Source of the DNA: Paenibacillus periandrae | GTDB lineage: Bacteria > Bacillota > Bacilli > Paenibacillales > NBRC-103111 | Reading direction: 5' to 3' | Length of the DNA: 64,000 nt | Assembly: GCF_022458865.1 (NCBI RefSeq) | Contig: NZ_JAJNMU010000010.1 | Span: forward strand, 62,001 to 126,000 | Program-made: the position numbers and the translations under genes | Notes under the pieces: model-generated | Seen by the model: only the letters and a program-made list of their open reading frames with translations | What the model was told of the DNA's origin: nothing | Database searches by the model: none | Part shown: positions 7,802-16,784 of the stretch, piece by piece | Layout: each line of letters starts with the position of its first letter | Numbering within the stretch: the first letter of the stretch is position 1

Positions 7802-10800
7802 GAGAGTGTCTCCCTTCCTGGTCCTCCGACTGCGCTGCCAGAACGATGCGGAACGTTTTCAGTTCAAATGGATTGAAGAAAGCTCCGAACCCATGCTCGC
7901 CATGCTCAACAGGAACAGCCTCTTGTTCAAGAAGATTGACCTCTTCGGCCTCGTCAACTTTGTAATGCGTAGTAAAGGAGACCTCGCCGCGTTTACCCGC
8001 GTATTCATAGCAGCGGACGATCCAGCTGTCCGAATCCTCGGCTTTCTTGACGGTATCAATCATAACGTGATCGCCGCTCACTCCGATAAAGCTTAACTGC
8101 GCTGGCAGTGTCTGCGATTGTGGACGGCTTGATTGAGCTGGTACTTCCGAAACCACGACAGGCACATTCAACCGATAGGCCTGTTCTACCGTACCCGCGG
8201 CGAACCAATCGCCATCATGTGGAAGCAACGAGTACGTGAAGGTATGCTCACCCTTATCGCATTCAGGATCAGGTTTATTGGATGATTTAATTAACGTGAG
8301 TCTCATCGCATGATCCTTTATGTCATGGCCGTATTTGCAATCGTTTAATAGACTAACGCCGAATCCACGTTCGGAAAGATCCACCCATTTATGTGCGCAC
8401 GTCTCAAACCGCGCATAATCCCAGCTCGTATTCCAATGAGTCGGACGCTGTACGTGTCCAAATTGAATTTCATAAGTCGCCGCAGCTGCACGAACGCATA
8501 CCGGGAAGGCCACTTTCAATAGAGTCTCACGCTCGTGCCAATCGACCCAGGTGGAGAAATCAATCCGCGGGTGATGTGCATGCACAATCAGCTCCTGACG
8601 GATGACCGTCCTGCCATATGACCATTCAAATTGAGCAACGGCGCGCAGTGGACCTTTCTCCAGCCAGACCACTGATTGCAATTCTGTAACATGACGGACC
8701 TTTTCCAAATAAAAAATATCGATTTCCCAATTATCATGATAAGCTGGCTTATCCTCGTGCACATCAAAGCGGTTGCCTGTCTCTCCCGCTGCAAGCACTT
8801 CACGATTTGAGCGTTTATCGAATAAACGGCTAAGCTGGCCAAACTCATTCCATTCCATATCATAAAATGGAGTCGACACTCCATTCTCTGTGAAGGAGAA
8901 TGGTGAAGGTTGCATAACCTCTAGTTCTTCAGAAGTCAGCAAAGCTGGTATTTCCTGCAGCTTTGCTGCATCCAGATTGACGGTTCCAGTTGTATCTGTC
9001 GAAGCTGCTGCTTCCAGTCCTGCATTCGACTCCATATGAATCGTTGTGTAGCCCATCGCAGGAATATCGTTGACCAGCAGCAGCAGGCGATCACCTGCTC
9101 CATCAGCATCAAATCCACGAATCCGTTCAGCGGCAAGTACACGGCCTTCAGCATCTACCCACTGCTGTCCTTCATAGTCTTCCTTCCAGGATAAATCTAC
9201 CAGCTCGCTGCGCGTCCATGGCAAGGAGTTGAATATCATCCAGCCCTGGCCTTCCAAGGATACGCATGAGGTTAACAGACTCAACCCATCCGTAAGTGCT
9301 CCCTGAGCCAGCCGCTCCGACTCCGCATACTCAATACGACAATCCTCGTAAACCTCTGTAATGGAGGAACCCGGCAAAATATCATGGAACTGATTGCGCA
9401 GCACAATTTTCCAGCTGTCATACAGCTGCTTTTGCGGATAGCTGGAATAACCGGTGAGCGGACTGTTAAAGATCGATACAATCTCGGCATCACGCAGCAA
9501 AAATTCCATGTGGCGATTCATCTTTTTCACATAGGCCTGTGAGGTATAGGTGCCGCGATGCAGCTCCAAATACAGCTCCCCGTCCCAATGGTGAACGTAG
9601 CGGTCTGTTTGCTCTACCGTTTGCTCCAGCTTGTTAAAAAATTCGTCGGCCCGACCTGTTGTCGCCCTCGGCAAGCCCGGCATATTTTCCAGTCTTCTGC
9701 GCATTTCCAGCATCGTACGTGTCGGTCCACCGCCACCGTCTCCCCAACCATAGGATAACAGCAGCTCGGAATCGTTGACTTCCTTATCACGGTAATTGTT
9801 CCAGATCCCGCTTAATGTAGCAGGCAGCACCTGACCGTTGTAGGTATAGAAGCGGGTGAATGTGCTCTCAGGAATATCAGGGTCCGGTGTCGTAATATAA
9901 TGCGTCAACACCTCTGTCCCATCAATTCCGCGCCAATAAAAGGTATCGTGCGGAAAGCGGTTATATACATTCCAGCTGATTTTGGACGTCATAAAATGGC
10001 GCAGCCCGCTCTTCTGTAAAATTTGCGGCAGTGCCCAGCTGTACCCGAACACATCGGGCAGCCATAAATATTCGCATTTCACACCAAAGGTATGCTCAAA
10101 GTAGCGTATGCCATACAGAAGCTGGCGGACAAGCGACTCCCCGGAAGGAATGTTGCAGTCCGACTCCAGCCACATGGCACCTCCAGCCTCCCAGCGTCCT
10201 TCCTGAACACGCTCTTTAATTTTGGCAAAAACCTCAGGGTAATCCTGCTGGATGTACTCATACAGCTGCGGCTGCGTTTGTAAAAATACATATTCCGGGA
10301 ACTGCTCCATCAAGCGCAGCACCGTCGAGAAGGAACGAACTGCTTTCTCCCGCGTATGCTTCAATCGCCACAGCCAGGCCACATCGATATGCGTATGACC
10401 GATGCAGCGAACAGTTAGAGGCTGGTAGGTGGGCAGCTTCGCCAGCTCATCCTTCAGTTTTTGATTAGCCTCCTTAACACTTGCGTAGAAAACCTCATCT
10501 CCAGGAACCCTCCAATTCAGCAGAAGAAAAGCACGGTCAAGCGCTTTCACCAACGCCTGTCGTTCCCAGCGATTTTCCTCCAATACCTGAATCGTATGAT
10601 ACACAGCAAACGCAGTATGATACAAGTCGTCCGTTTCCGTTTCGAGCACAGCAAATGCGGACGTCCGGATCTGATGCTCCTGCACGGTTTTCGTACCATC
10701 GGCTCCGCTTAATCCGCTCCATACTTTAAACAACAGCTCCACCTTTTGCCCCCTGTACGATTCGGGGAACCAGACCTCCGTATGATTGCTGCCCACGCCC

Positions 10801-11132
10801 TGATAAGGCTCTCCGTTCACATAGAGCAGTGATTCGAAGCCCAGGGTATGGCCGGAGCCTGTTTTGCCAAAATCGAACAAACCAACAATTTGTCTGTCCG
10901 TCCATTCCGCAGGGATCGTTGCTTCGGTTTTCAACCAAGCGGTCAAATCCCAGCCTTTCCATCTGTCGCCAACAGCAATACGGTCCCAGGCTGCATCCTC
11001 TGGCGGCTTCGCGGCAATTTCTGCCTCCTTATCGATCCAGAACAAGTAGGAAGGCAGCTCGCGGTGATCGATATAACGGTGCCCCTTCAGCTCCTCAATA
11101 CGCTTTGCTAATTTATCCAATGTTAAAAACAT
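7791..11132 (-). CDS. GH38 alpha-mannosidase (long form)
   Basis: An 1113-residue GH38 enzyme of the cytosolic/lysosomal-like long type. Residues 1-235 are an N-terminal beta-rich extension. The catalytic barrel starts with the zinc motif HTHIDVAWLW (His248, Asp250), the nucleophile Asp360 lies in LPDVFGYS, GWGDGGGGPT follows, and NQFHDILPGSSI closes the barrel. No signal peptide is visible. GAGGGGG precedes the ATG. It differs greatly in length and architecture from the second GH38 enzyme in the operon, so the two probably split the work on different linkages or chain lengths of an alpha-mannoside-containing glycan. It is coupled by overlap to the PfkB gene downstream. Confidence 0.93.
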   Translation of the reverse strand: MFLTLDKLAKRIEELKGHRYIDHRELPSYLFWIDKEAEIAAKPPEDAAWDRIAVGDRWKGWDLTAWLKTEATIPAEWTDRQIVGLFDFGKTGSGHTLGFESLLYVNGEPYQGVGSNHTEVWFPESYRGQKVELLFKVWSGLSGADGTKTVQEHQIRTSAFAVLETETDDLYHTAFAVYHTIQVLEENRWERQALVKALDRAFLLLNWRVPGDEVFYASVKEANQKLKDELAKLPTYQPLTVRCIGHTHIDVAWLWRLKHTREKAVRSFSTVLRLMEQFPEYVFLQTQPQLYEYIQQDYPEVFAKIKERVQEGRWEAGGAMWLESDCNIPSGESLVRQLLYGIRYFEHTFGVKCEYLWLPDVFGYSWALPQILQKSGLRHFMTSKISWNVYNRFPHDTFYWRGIDGTEVLTHYITTPDPDIPESTFTRFYTYNGQVLPATLSGIWNNYRDKEVNDSELLLSYGWGDGGGGPTRTMLEMRRRLENMPGLPRATTGRADEFFNKLEQTVEQTDRYVHHWDGELYLELHRGTYTSQAYVKKMNRHMEFLLRDAEIVSIFNSPLTGYSSYPQKQLYDSWKIVLRNQFHDILPGSSITEVYEDCRIEYAESERLAQGALTDGLSLLTSCVSLEGQGWMIFNSLPWTRSELVDLSWKEDYEGQQWVDAEGRVLAAERIRGFDADGAGDRLLLLVNDIPAMGYTTIHMESNAGLEAAASTDTTGTVNLDAAKLQEIPALLTSEELEVMQPSPFSFTENGVSTPFYDMEWNEFGQLSRLFDKRSNREVLAAGETGNRFDVHEDKPAYHDNWEIDIFYLEKVRHVTELQSVVWLEKGPLRAVAQFEWSYGRTVIRQELIVHAHHPRIDFSTWVDWHERETLLKVAFPVCVRAAAATYEIQFGHVQRPTHWNTSWDYARFETCAHKWVDLSERGFGVSLLNDCKYGHDIKDHAMRLTLIKSSNKPDPECDKGEHTFTYSLLPHDGDWFAAGTVEQAYRLNVPVVVSEVPAQSSRPQSQTLPAQLSFIGVSGDHVMIDTVKKAEDSDSWIVRCYEYAGKRGEVSFTTHYKVDEAEEVNLLEQEAVPVEHGEHGFGAFFNPFELKTFRIVLAAQSEDQEGRHSHAQ

Positions 11133-11146
11133 GTATAATCCCCCTC

Positions 11147-11252
11147 AAGGTTTTTGTAAGAAAACTTACTTCGAAAGCTTCTACTTTGTTTTGGTAAGAA
11201 AACTTGCTTCGTAGGCTTTACCTTTGTTCTCGTAAGAAAATTCGCTTCCTCA
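11147..11252. repeat. Three degenerate tandem copies of the small palindromic repeat
   Basis: Between the HAD and GH38 genes, three units of about 40 bp follow each other, each of the pattern TTTTNGTAAGAAAACTTNCTTCG followed by a T-rich spacer (about 11150, 11190 and 11230). They resemble the GTTTTGC...GCAAAAC-TNNCTTCGTAAGC repeat seen at 14204, 17811, 26832, 33224, 33423 and 33637. No gene fits in this 140-bp gap. Confidence 0.6.
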
Positions 11253-11272
11253 GTCCGGCACCTATGTACCCT

Positions 11273-12079
11273 TTAGCTGTCCAATCCCAACCATTGCTTC
11301 CATTTCGTCATGTCCGTGAAATCCCCCGCTATCCAGTCCGCTCCTGCAGCCTGCAGTCTTTCCAGCTTGATTGGATTCAGTCCCTCACGCTTGTCTTCGT
11401 CACTAGCCAGCCCAAGCGCCAACGCACCATTTTCCTTAGCCAATCTGATCTCTACTTTGCCATCTCCAATGACCGCAAGCCCTTCACTATCGAACTGCTC
11501 GTGCCCCAGCAGATCCCTGATGACCTTCTCCTTGGAGCAGTCCGCACGTCCAACCGGAGCACCGGCAATTTCTTTGAAATACGTTCTGACGCCAAGCACC
11601 TCAGCCTCATGAACCACATCGGGATGGTCGGTTCCACTAGCGATGTACATCGGGATTCCATGCTGCTGCAGCAGCTCAAGCATACGTTCCGAACCCTTTA
11701 TCAAAAAATCCGATGGTTGATACTGCCCCGTCTCTAAGCCCCTGATCCGCTCATTCACCTGGAGCAGCAGACGCCTGTTGTATTCCGCTTTATACTCCCA
11801 TTCTCCAAGTATTTCCGTATTCCAGCCCTTTTCCTTTACCTTTTCGGTCAACCAGCGCATCTGGAAAATAGTTTGAATCCCTGTGGATTGATCAATGTAA
11901 TCGATAATTTCCTCATTCAGCTTCTCAGCTTCCTCAGCTGTCAGCTGGTGATCGCCTGCAATCTTTTCCGTAAAAAGAGGAATCATGACTTCCTCCCAAC
12001 CTGCCCTGAGTGTTGATAATGTACCGTCAAAATCGAACAGCACCGCTTTAATCCGAACTGCCTGCTTCTCACTTGTCAT
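11273..12079 (-). CDS. HAD-superfamily hydrolase (phosphatase/phosphoglucomutase-like)
   Basis: A 268-residue haloacid-dehalogenase fold protein, probably a cytoplasmic sugar phosphatase or phosphomutase. Motif I is VLFDFDGT with nucleophile Asp16 and Asp18, an alpha-helical cap follows (about residues 25-120), motif II is in YIASGTDHP, and motif IV is VIGDGKVEI. GmhB-type heptose bisphosphatases are shorter and lack such a cap, so identity with GmhB is not supported even though the operon has GmhA-like and HldE-like genes. It lies between the tandem DHS-like gene (81 bp upstream) and the long GH38 gene. The substrate is unknown. Confidence 0.82.
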   Translation of the reverse strand: MTSEKQAVRIKAVLFDFDGTLSTLRAGWEEVMIPLFTEKIAGDHQLTAEEAEKLNEEIIDYIDQSTGIQTIFQMRWLTEKVKEKGWNTEILGEWEYKAEYNRRLLLQVNERIRGLETGQYQPSDFLIKGSERMLELLQQHGIPMYIASGTDHPDVVHEAEVLGVRTYFKEIAGAPVGRADCSKEKVIRDLLGHEQFDSEGLAVIGDGKVEIRLAKENGALALGLASDEDKREGLNPIKLERLQAAGADWIAGDFTDMTKWKQWLGLDS

Positions 12080-12160
12080 TCGAGCCTGTCTCCTTCTATC
12101 TGGATAATAATGGATAATATCTTTTTCTATGAAACATTGAGTAGCGAATTTTCCAATGGA

Positions 12161-14188
12161 TCAACTATTGGCTTCAGCTGCTTCAATCGCTTTCCAGATG
12201 GCCGGAATGGTTTCCTGATGCAAGCCTTCAAAATGAAATCCTTTCCCCCCAAGACTGGTGGGGCGATGGACGATATTTTTGCGCGGACGGTAGTAATACT
12301 CCCAATCGGCATAACCGACTTTAAGTGAATAATCACCAAGCCGGATAATGTCAAAGTTAGCGGTCGTAATCTGATTCACAGGATATTGCAAATTTCTCGC
12401 GATCGACAGTGCCTTCAAAAATACCTCAGGCCCCGTAACCGATGAGCCAAAGTTCATGAACACCCCGCCCTCCAGATGCGCAACTGTGTGACAATACGAT
12501 TGAAAATCATAGCCGCTGGCACCGGCCTGAATGCTCAAATTCGATTTCGGGTGCAGTTGAATATCATCAGTACCTATGGTGATATGACATGTATAAGGAA
12601 TATCGTATCGGGCACATGCCCCAAGCAGGCTCTCTTCGAGATAAGGAAGCTTGTGCGGATACTTACAGCTGTAATCGATCAAACTTTCACCATAACCACG
12701 TTTGGATGTATGGCCATCCTCAAGTGCCTGATGGATCAAATCTCCTGCCTCCTGCCACATGCCGAGCTTTCCTTCGCGTAAATAACCATCCTCCCGCTCT
12801 TCTGCCTGCCCGCTTATTGCAAGCTCTACATCCTGAAAGCAGGCGGCTCCATTCACAGCCAGATGGCTAATGAAACCTCGCCGGATCAGATCGATCAGCA
12901 AACGGTTAACACCGCTGCCTATCATATTGCCTCCAATGGAGACGAGAATTCGATTGTTGTGCGCTCTGGCTAGCAGCAGCCGCTGCATGAATTCGTCAAA
13001 ATGCGGAGATTGCCATGGCTGCTGCGAAACAGCATGCTTCGAGCCCGTTTTGCCAGCTGCGCTTGCTGATGGATCAACCAAATCCTTCACATGCAGCCTG
13101 CTGACTCTTGTGCCGATTGGATAAAGGACGGTTTTATTTCCATTGGTTGATGCGGATTTGTTACCTGGATTGACCTCACTCTTGTCAGCCGTTGGTGGGA
13201 ATTCAATCCCAAGCTCCTGCTTTTTCCTCAAAAGACTGTGAAACAACGCCGGGATCGTCTGCTGATGCAGCCCGTGAAATAAATAACCTTTCCCGCCAAG
13301 CTCACTGAACCTGTCGATAAACACACGACGCGGACGATAATGGTAATCTGGGTCAGTAGGTTCCGGCTTATCATCTGCAGCCACAGGTACAATATCGAAG
13401 TTGGCCGCGATCATATCATGCATCGGCAGACCTTTGTTACGGGCAAGTGATAATCCTTTAAGAAAAATTTCCGGTCCAGATATCGCCGATCCGAAATTAA
13501 GAAATACACCTCCGTCACTCATCTCCGCAACGGACCTGCACATGCGGTCAAAATCCACACCGGAAGCCTTTCCCAAAGCTGCAAAATCAACGATGGGATG
13601 CTGGTGAATAATATCGGTTCCAATGGAGATATGGCATGTATAGGGGACGCCATACTTCTGGCACTGCACGAACACGCAGTCATCGTAATACGGGAACTTA
13701 TCCGGATTCGCTGACAAATACTTGTATAGACTGGCACCGTAGCCCAAGCCTTGCTCTGCTCCCTGTTGGATCGCTTCATTCATATAGCGACCGGTTTCCT
13801 CCCACATCCCAAAAGAGCCGTCCTCAATAGAGCGGGCTACGTCCTCGGAGGTTTCACCGAGAAAGGCCAGCTCAAAATCATGAATGCTGGTAGCCCCATT
13901 ACCGGAAACATGCGTCACGAAGCCGTGCCTGACCAGCTCGATGATATATCGAGACAAACCGTTTTTAATGACATGTGCGCCCATCGACCAGATCACGGGT
14001 TTGCCAGCCAGACGTTTTTCAAGGATATGCTCGATCAGCTGCTGAAATTCAGGAGCCTCTGTGGCCGTTAAAGCTTCAGCTTGATCTTCATAAGGACGGG
14101 CCATGTTGGTGATCGTGACCAGATTCGTCCGTGAATACACGGAATTTGTTTTAATGCCTTCAAAAGATAATCGTTGTGTGTGTGCCAC
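12161..14188 (-). CDS. Tandem-duplicated deoxyhypusine-synthase-like protein of unknown function
   Basis: A 675-residue protein made of two homologous halves (about 45-330 and 400-670) joined by a Ser/Thr/Lys-rich linker. Half one has SMGAHVIKNGLSRYIIELV then SGNGATSIHDFELAFLG; half two has SIGGNMIGSGVNRLLIDLI then AVNGAACFQDVELAISG. Both share YGxSL, PYTCHIxIGTD, GGVFxNFGS, SGPExFLKxLSxARN and a closing GLHQxTIPA. The GAxVxxxG...DLIRxG...GAxxxHD pattern resembles the NAD-binding core of deoxyhypusine synthase, but the lysine-containing catalytic segment of that enzyme was not recognised and bacteria lack its usual substrate. The GTG start at 14188 follows AAGGAGGAACCAA. In a sugar operon a small-molecule NAD-dependent or sugar-phosphate role is likelier than protein modification. 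Homology is judged by eye. Confidence 0.6.
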   Translation of the reverse strand: MAHTQRLSFEGIKTNSVYSRTNLVTITNMARPYEDQAEALTATEAPEFQQLIEHILEKRLAGKPVIWSMGAHVIKNGLSRYIIELVRHGFVTHVSGNGATSIHDFELAFLGETSEDVARSIEDGSFGMWEETGRYMNEAIQQGAEQGLGYGASLYKYLSANPDKFPYYDDCVFVQCQKYGVPYTCHISIGTDIIHQHPIVDFAALGKASGVDFDRMCRSVAEMSDGGVFLNFGSAISGPEIFLKGLSLARNKGLPMHDMIAANFDIVPVAADDKPEPTDPDYHYRPRRVFIDRFSELGGKGYLFHGLHQQTIPALFHSLLRKKQELGIEFPPTADKSEVNPGNKSASTNGNKTVLYPIGTRVSRLHVKDLVDPSASAAGKTGSKHAVSQQPWQSPHFDEFMQRLLLARAHNNRILVSIGGNMIGSGVNRLLIDLIRRGFISHLAVNGAACFQDVELAISGQAEEREDGYLREGKLGMWQEAGDLIHQALEDGHTSKRGYGESLIDYSCKYPHKLPYLEESLLGACARYDIPYTCHITIGTDDIQLHPKSNLSIQAGASGYDFQSYCHTVAHLEGGVFMNFGSSVTGPEVFLKALSIARNLQYPVNQITTANFDIIRLGDYSLKVGYADWEYYYRPRKNIVHRPTSLGGKGFHFEGLHQETIPAIWKAIEAAEANS

Positions 14189-14203
14189 TTGGTTCCTCCT
14201 TAG

Positions 14204-14270
14204 AGTTTTGCGTATGCAAAACTAGCTTCGTAAGCGTTAACTTTAGAGTTTTGCGTTAGCAAAACATAAG
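14204..14270. repeat. Two small palindromic repeats
   Basis: GTTTTGCGTATGCAAAAC followed by TAGCTTCGTAAGCGTTAAC (14206-14241), then a second copy GTTTTGCGTTAGCAAAAC (14247-14265). A third, partial copy lies at about 14483-14510 at the end of the epimerase gene. These belong to the short repeat family found throughout the window, and the core can fold as a hairpin. Confidence 0.75.
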
Positions 14271-14272
14271 CT

Positions 14273-14478
14273 GATAAGTACGGCGAATAAGTCCCGCTGC
14301 GTGACCGAAGTATTCCTCCGAGATGATGCTTACGAAGCCAGTTTGCTTAAGCAAACTCTCAGCTGTTGTTTCCAGATTTATTCTATAAAAATATAGCGGT
14401 AAAATTCCGGAAACAAAGGCACCGCTCCGCTATCTCCAGAACACCACGGTCACTCCGCTATTTATTCGCCGCACTTAT
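14273..14478. repeat. Large palindromic repeat element, copy R5
   Basis: The ends ATAAGTACGGCGAATAA (from 14274) and TTATTCGCCGCACTTAT (to 14478) are inverted repeats with one mismatch. The interior carries GCTGCGTGACCGAAGTATTC, a small repeat with GTTTGCTTAAGCAAAC (about 14339-14356), and TTTCC...GGAAA and GACCG/CGGTC pairings. It fills most of the 313-bp gap between the DHS-like and epimerase-like genes, and no coding frame is evident. Confidence 0.75.
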
Positions 14479-14501
14479 TTATAAGTTTGCATACGCAAAA
14501 C

Positions 14502-15494
14502 TTATTTCGTCACAGAAATTGCCTCGATCTCCAGCCAGGAAGAAATGCTCCCCCCGGCGGGGATTTCCAGCGCGTATCCTTGCTCAGCTGCTTCACTCAA
14601 TGTCAATTTAGGTGGTATATTGAACATTTCCAGTCCAATATTATAATCCCGGCCAAAAAAGGGAGCATCGCGGTCAGCCATGAAATTTTGCCAATACCAC
14701 AAATACGGCCATACCTCGCCATCCCAGCGAACCTCAAGCGCTACCTCTTTTAGTGGATGAGTCACACGATATTGATAAGCTGCCAATTTAATGTACAGCA
14801 AGTCCCTTACGGTACCTGGAGCAGGCATGATCGATAAATCTGTAGCAGCCCCATCTTTTATCAAATACGGCCATTCCCAGCTTTCACCGGTGATCGGGTC
14901 GCATATTTGTGCGCCTTCTCCGAGGGAAATTACCGCTTCCCTATCAACAAACGGAGCACCGTAGGCTAAGTGATGCCCCCAGTTCGCCTCTACCGATGCT
15001 GCTGGTGACAAGTTGTACAGTGTCTCCTCGACTCTCACCGTCCCACTTCCTGAGGTGAGCGTTATCCGCTTTTCCACACGTAAAGGCAGAGAACGAATAG
15101 AGTTGGTCAGCACAACCTGAATTTCGTCAGGTTCGTCCTTTATTATGCGGTAGTCCCATGGCGTCACGGCCGACTCTCCACGGTGCACGGTTGCACCCCG
15201 ATATTGCGATGTATAGCTCACCTCCGGCAGCATTTCCTGCCACCCGCCCATATAGCTGCTTTGATAATCCGAATATAATGCGTTAGCGCGAACCAGGCCC
15301 TGCCCCGATATCCAGATAAAATCGGTATCTGTTGGTTTATGCAGCCAACGAATAGGCTCCGCCCCTTTATCCAACAGCAAATGTATAAGCAGCTTGTCAT
15401 TTTCCAGCAGCAGCGAACGGTAGCCTTTGTATTGAATGTCGTCAACAATCCGACAGCCTTCATTACGAAGCGATCGATACAGTAAATCGGCCAT
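14502..15494 (-). CDS. Aldose 1-epimerase-like protein (DUF4432 type)
   Basis: A 330-residue galactose-mutarotase-fold protein. Seen are the beta-rich N-terminus (YRSLLLENDKLLIHLLLDKG), the central GGWQEMLPEV segment, a His-containing stretch ANWGHHLAYGAPF, and the late motif GRDYNIGLEMFN that often carries the acidic catalytic residue. Members interconvert anomers of free sugars or bind them. It is the first gene of the catabolic operon: AGAGGTG precedes the ATG, and a 15-bp perfect palindrome with an AT-rich operator lies just upstream. The substrate is unknown; because of the alpha-mannosidases downstream, mannose or a derivative released by them is a reasonable guess. Confidence 0.78.
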   Translation of the reverse strand: MADLLYRSLRNEGCRIVDDIQYKGYRSLLLENDKLLIHLLLDKGAEPIRWLHKPTDTDFIWISGQGLVRANALYSDYQSSYMGGWQEMLPEVSYTSQYRGATVHRGESAVTPWDYRIIKDEPDEIQVVLTNSIRSLPLRVEKRITLTSGSGTVRVEETLYNLSPAASVEANWGHHLAYGAPFVDREAVISLGEGAQICDPITGESWEWPYLIKDGAATDLSIMPAPGTVRDLLYIKLAAYQYRVTHPLKEVALEVRWDGEVWPYLWYWQNFMADRDAPFFGRDYNIGLEMFNIPPKLTLSEAAEQGYALEIPAGGSISSWLEIEAISVTK

Positions 15495-15515
15495 TCTGCA
15501 CCTCTTTTTATATTT

Positions 15516-15535
15516 ACTTAATTATTAAGTTAATT
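15516..15535 (-). promoter_or_regulatory. Putative ROK-repressor operator in front of the epimerase operon
   Basis: ACTTAATTATTAAGT (15516-15530) is a perfect 15-bp palindrome, and CTTAATTATTAAGTTAATT (15517-15535) matches 17 of 19 bases of a site at 16785-16803 near the ROK repressor promoter. It lies 22 bp upstream of the epimerase start codon, within the only promoter-sized gap. Binding by the neighbouring ROK protein is inferred. Confidence 0.6.
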
Positions 15536-15540
15536 ATTCA

Positions 15541-15579
15541 AAAAAAATTTGGTCCGCCCCCTGTCCAGAGCGGACAGGG
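15541..15579 (-). terminator. Rho-independent terminator of the ROK regulator gene
   Basis: CCCTGTCC (15559-15566) pairs with GGACAGGG (15572-15579), with an alternative longer pairing GTCCGC/GCGGAC. On the minus strand this is followed by a run of eight U. It begins directly after the TAG at 15581, separating the regulator from the epimerase operon. Confidence 0.75.
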
Positions 15580-15580
15580 A

Positions 15581-16750
15581 TTAGCTATCTTGTAGCGACA
15601 ACAAGCGAACAGGCTCAGATAACAGGAACCCCAGCATTAAGGCAGCAGCACCAACCGCACTTTGAGAAGTTCCAAAGGTAGCTGGCTCTATTCTCAAGCG
15701 GTCTTTGGCAAAAGCATACAGTCTCGACTGCAAACGCGGCTTCAATTGCTCCAAATGCTCTGCCAGCAGCGGAAACAATCTGCCTCCGAGTAAAATGAGC
15801 TCGGGATCGTACAGATTCTGAACATTGACCAAGGCTGCCTCCAAATAAGCAAGCGTCTCGTCGATACACCGAAGGGCTTCAGGCTCCCCCTGCTGTATGG
15901 CTGTCTGCAGCTCCGCAAGCGTGCTGCCCTGCGACCAACGGTTCAGAATGCCCGGAATGGAACCAACTGTTTCCCAACAACCGCGGTTGCCGCAATCACA
16001 CATTTTACCATCCAGCACAATCGTCATATGGCCAACCTGACCGCATAGTCCATTCGTTCCGCGAACGATTTTACCATCGGTAACTACCCCGCCGCCAATC
16101 CCGATTCCCATTGTAATGGAAACGAGATTTTGCACACTTTTTCCAAGACCATACCAGCGTTCAGCCATTGCCGAGGTTCTGGCATCATCCTCAATCAGTG
16201 TGACAAGATCAAATTGCTGCTCCAGCCTCTGCTTCAGCGGATAGCCCTTCCAGCCGGGAAAATTGGGTGGTGCAAGGAGCGACCCACTGTCATAATGAAT
16301 CGGTCCCGGAATGCCTACTCCCAATCCAAGGATTTTTTCGCCAGAAGCTTCAATCTCCTGCTTGACTGTCGTTAGAGTCGGCGTGATGACCTGAAAATAG
16401 GCTTCCGGCCCTTGAACGCCATTCATCTCTCGTTCAATGGATTGCAGGATGGTTCCATTCAGATCCATCACTATGATTTCAAAGCTGGTGCGTCCGATAT
16501 CCAACCCGATAATGCGGTAAAAGCGCGGGTCAAAACCGAGCATAACCCGTCTGCGCCCGACATTCCCCGAAATGGCTTCATTTTCCCGCAAAATCCCCAA
16601 TTGTATCAAATCATGTGTAAGATTGGTGATTGTACCTGAAGTCAGCCCCGTTAGCTCGACCAATTCCACACGTGAAATTTGACGATATTCCCAAATCCGT
16701 TCAAGGATCTCTGACATATTTTTTTGTTTAACCTGCTGCAAATAAATCAT
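15581..16750 (-). CDS. ROK-family transcriptional repressor (XylR/NagC type)
   Basis: A 389-residue DNA-binding regulator. An N-terminal winged-helix domain (about residues 10-75, with ISRVELVELTGLTSGTITNL as the helix-turn-helix) is followed by a ROK sugar-binding domain with IGLDIGRTSFEI, the zinc motif CDCGNRGCWETVG and the EDDAR segment replacing NDANA of active kinases. In XylR/NagC proteins binding of a sugar or sugar phosphate releases DNA. It is transcribed alone with its own terminator. No clear ribosome binding site is seen before the ATG at 16750, but the N-terminus fits the family. The shared operator near its promoter and before the epimerase gene suggests autoregulation plus control of the 1-15.5 kb operon. 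Confidence 0.88.
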   Translation of the reverse strand: MIYLQQVKQKNMSEILERIWEYRQISRVELVELTGLTSGTITNLTHDLIQLGILRENEAISGNVGRRRVMLGFDPRFYRIIGLDIGRTSFEIIVMDLNGTILQSIEREMNGVQGPEAYFQVITPTLTTVKQEIEASGEKILGLGVGIPGPIHYDSGSLLAPPNFPGWKGYPLKQRLEQQFDLVTLIEDDARTSAMAERWYGLGKSVQNLVSITMGIGIGGGVVTDGKIVRGTNGLCGQVGHMTIVLDGKMCDCGNRGCWETVGSIPGILNRWSQGSTLAELQTAIQQGEPEALRCIDETLAYLEAALVNVQNLYDPELILLGGRLFPLLAEHLEQLKPRLQSRLYAFAKDRLRIEPATFGTSQSAVGAAALMLGFLLSEPVRLLSLQDS

Positions 16751-16784
16751 TTTGTTAGAGATACTCGCTCATTCCTTTAATTTT

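Noticed and set aside
12161..14188. Genuine deoxyhypusine synthase
   Set aside because: The catalytic lysine-bearing segment of DHS was not seen, the protein is an internal duplication, and its substrate eIF5A is not bacterial.
1782..14188. Complete ADP- or GDP-heptose biosynthesis cluster
   Set aside because: The nucleotidyltransferase domain is absent, the HAD protein does not look like GmhB, and the surrounding genes are catabolic.
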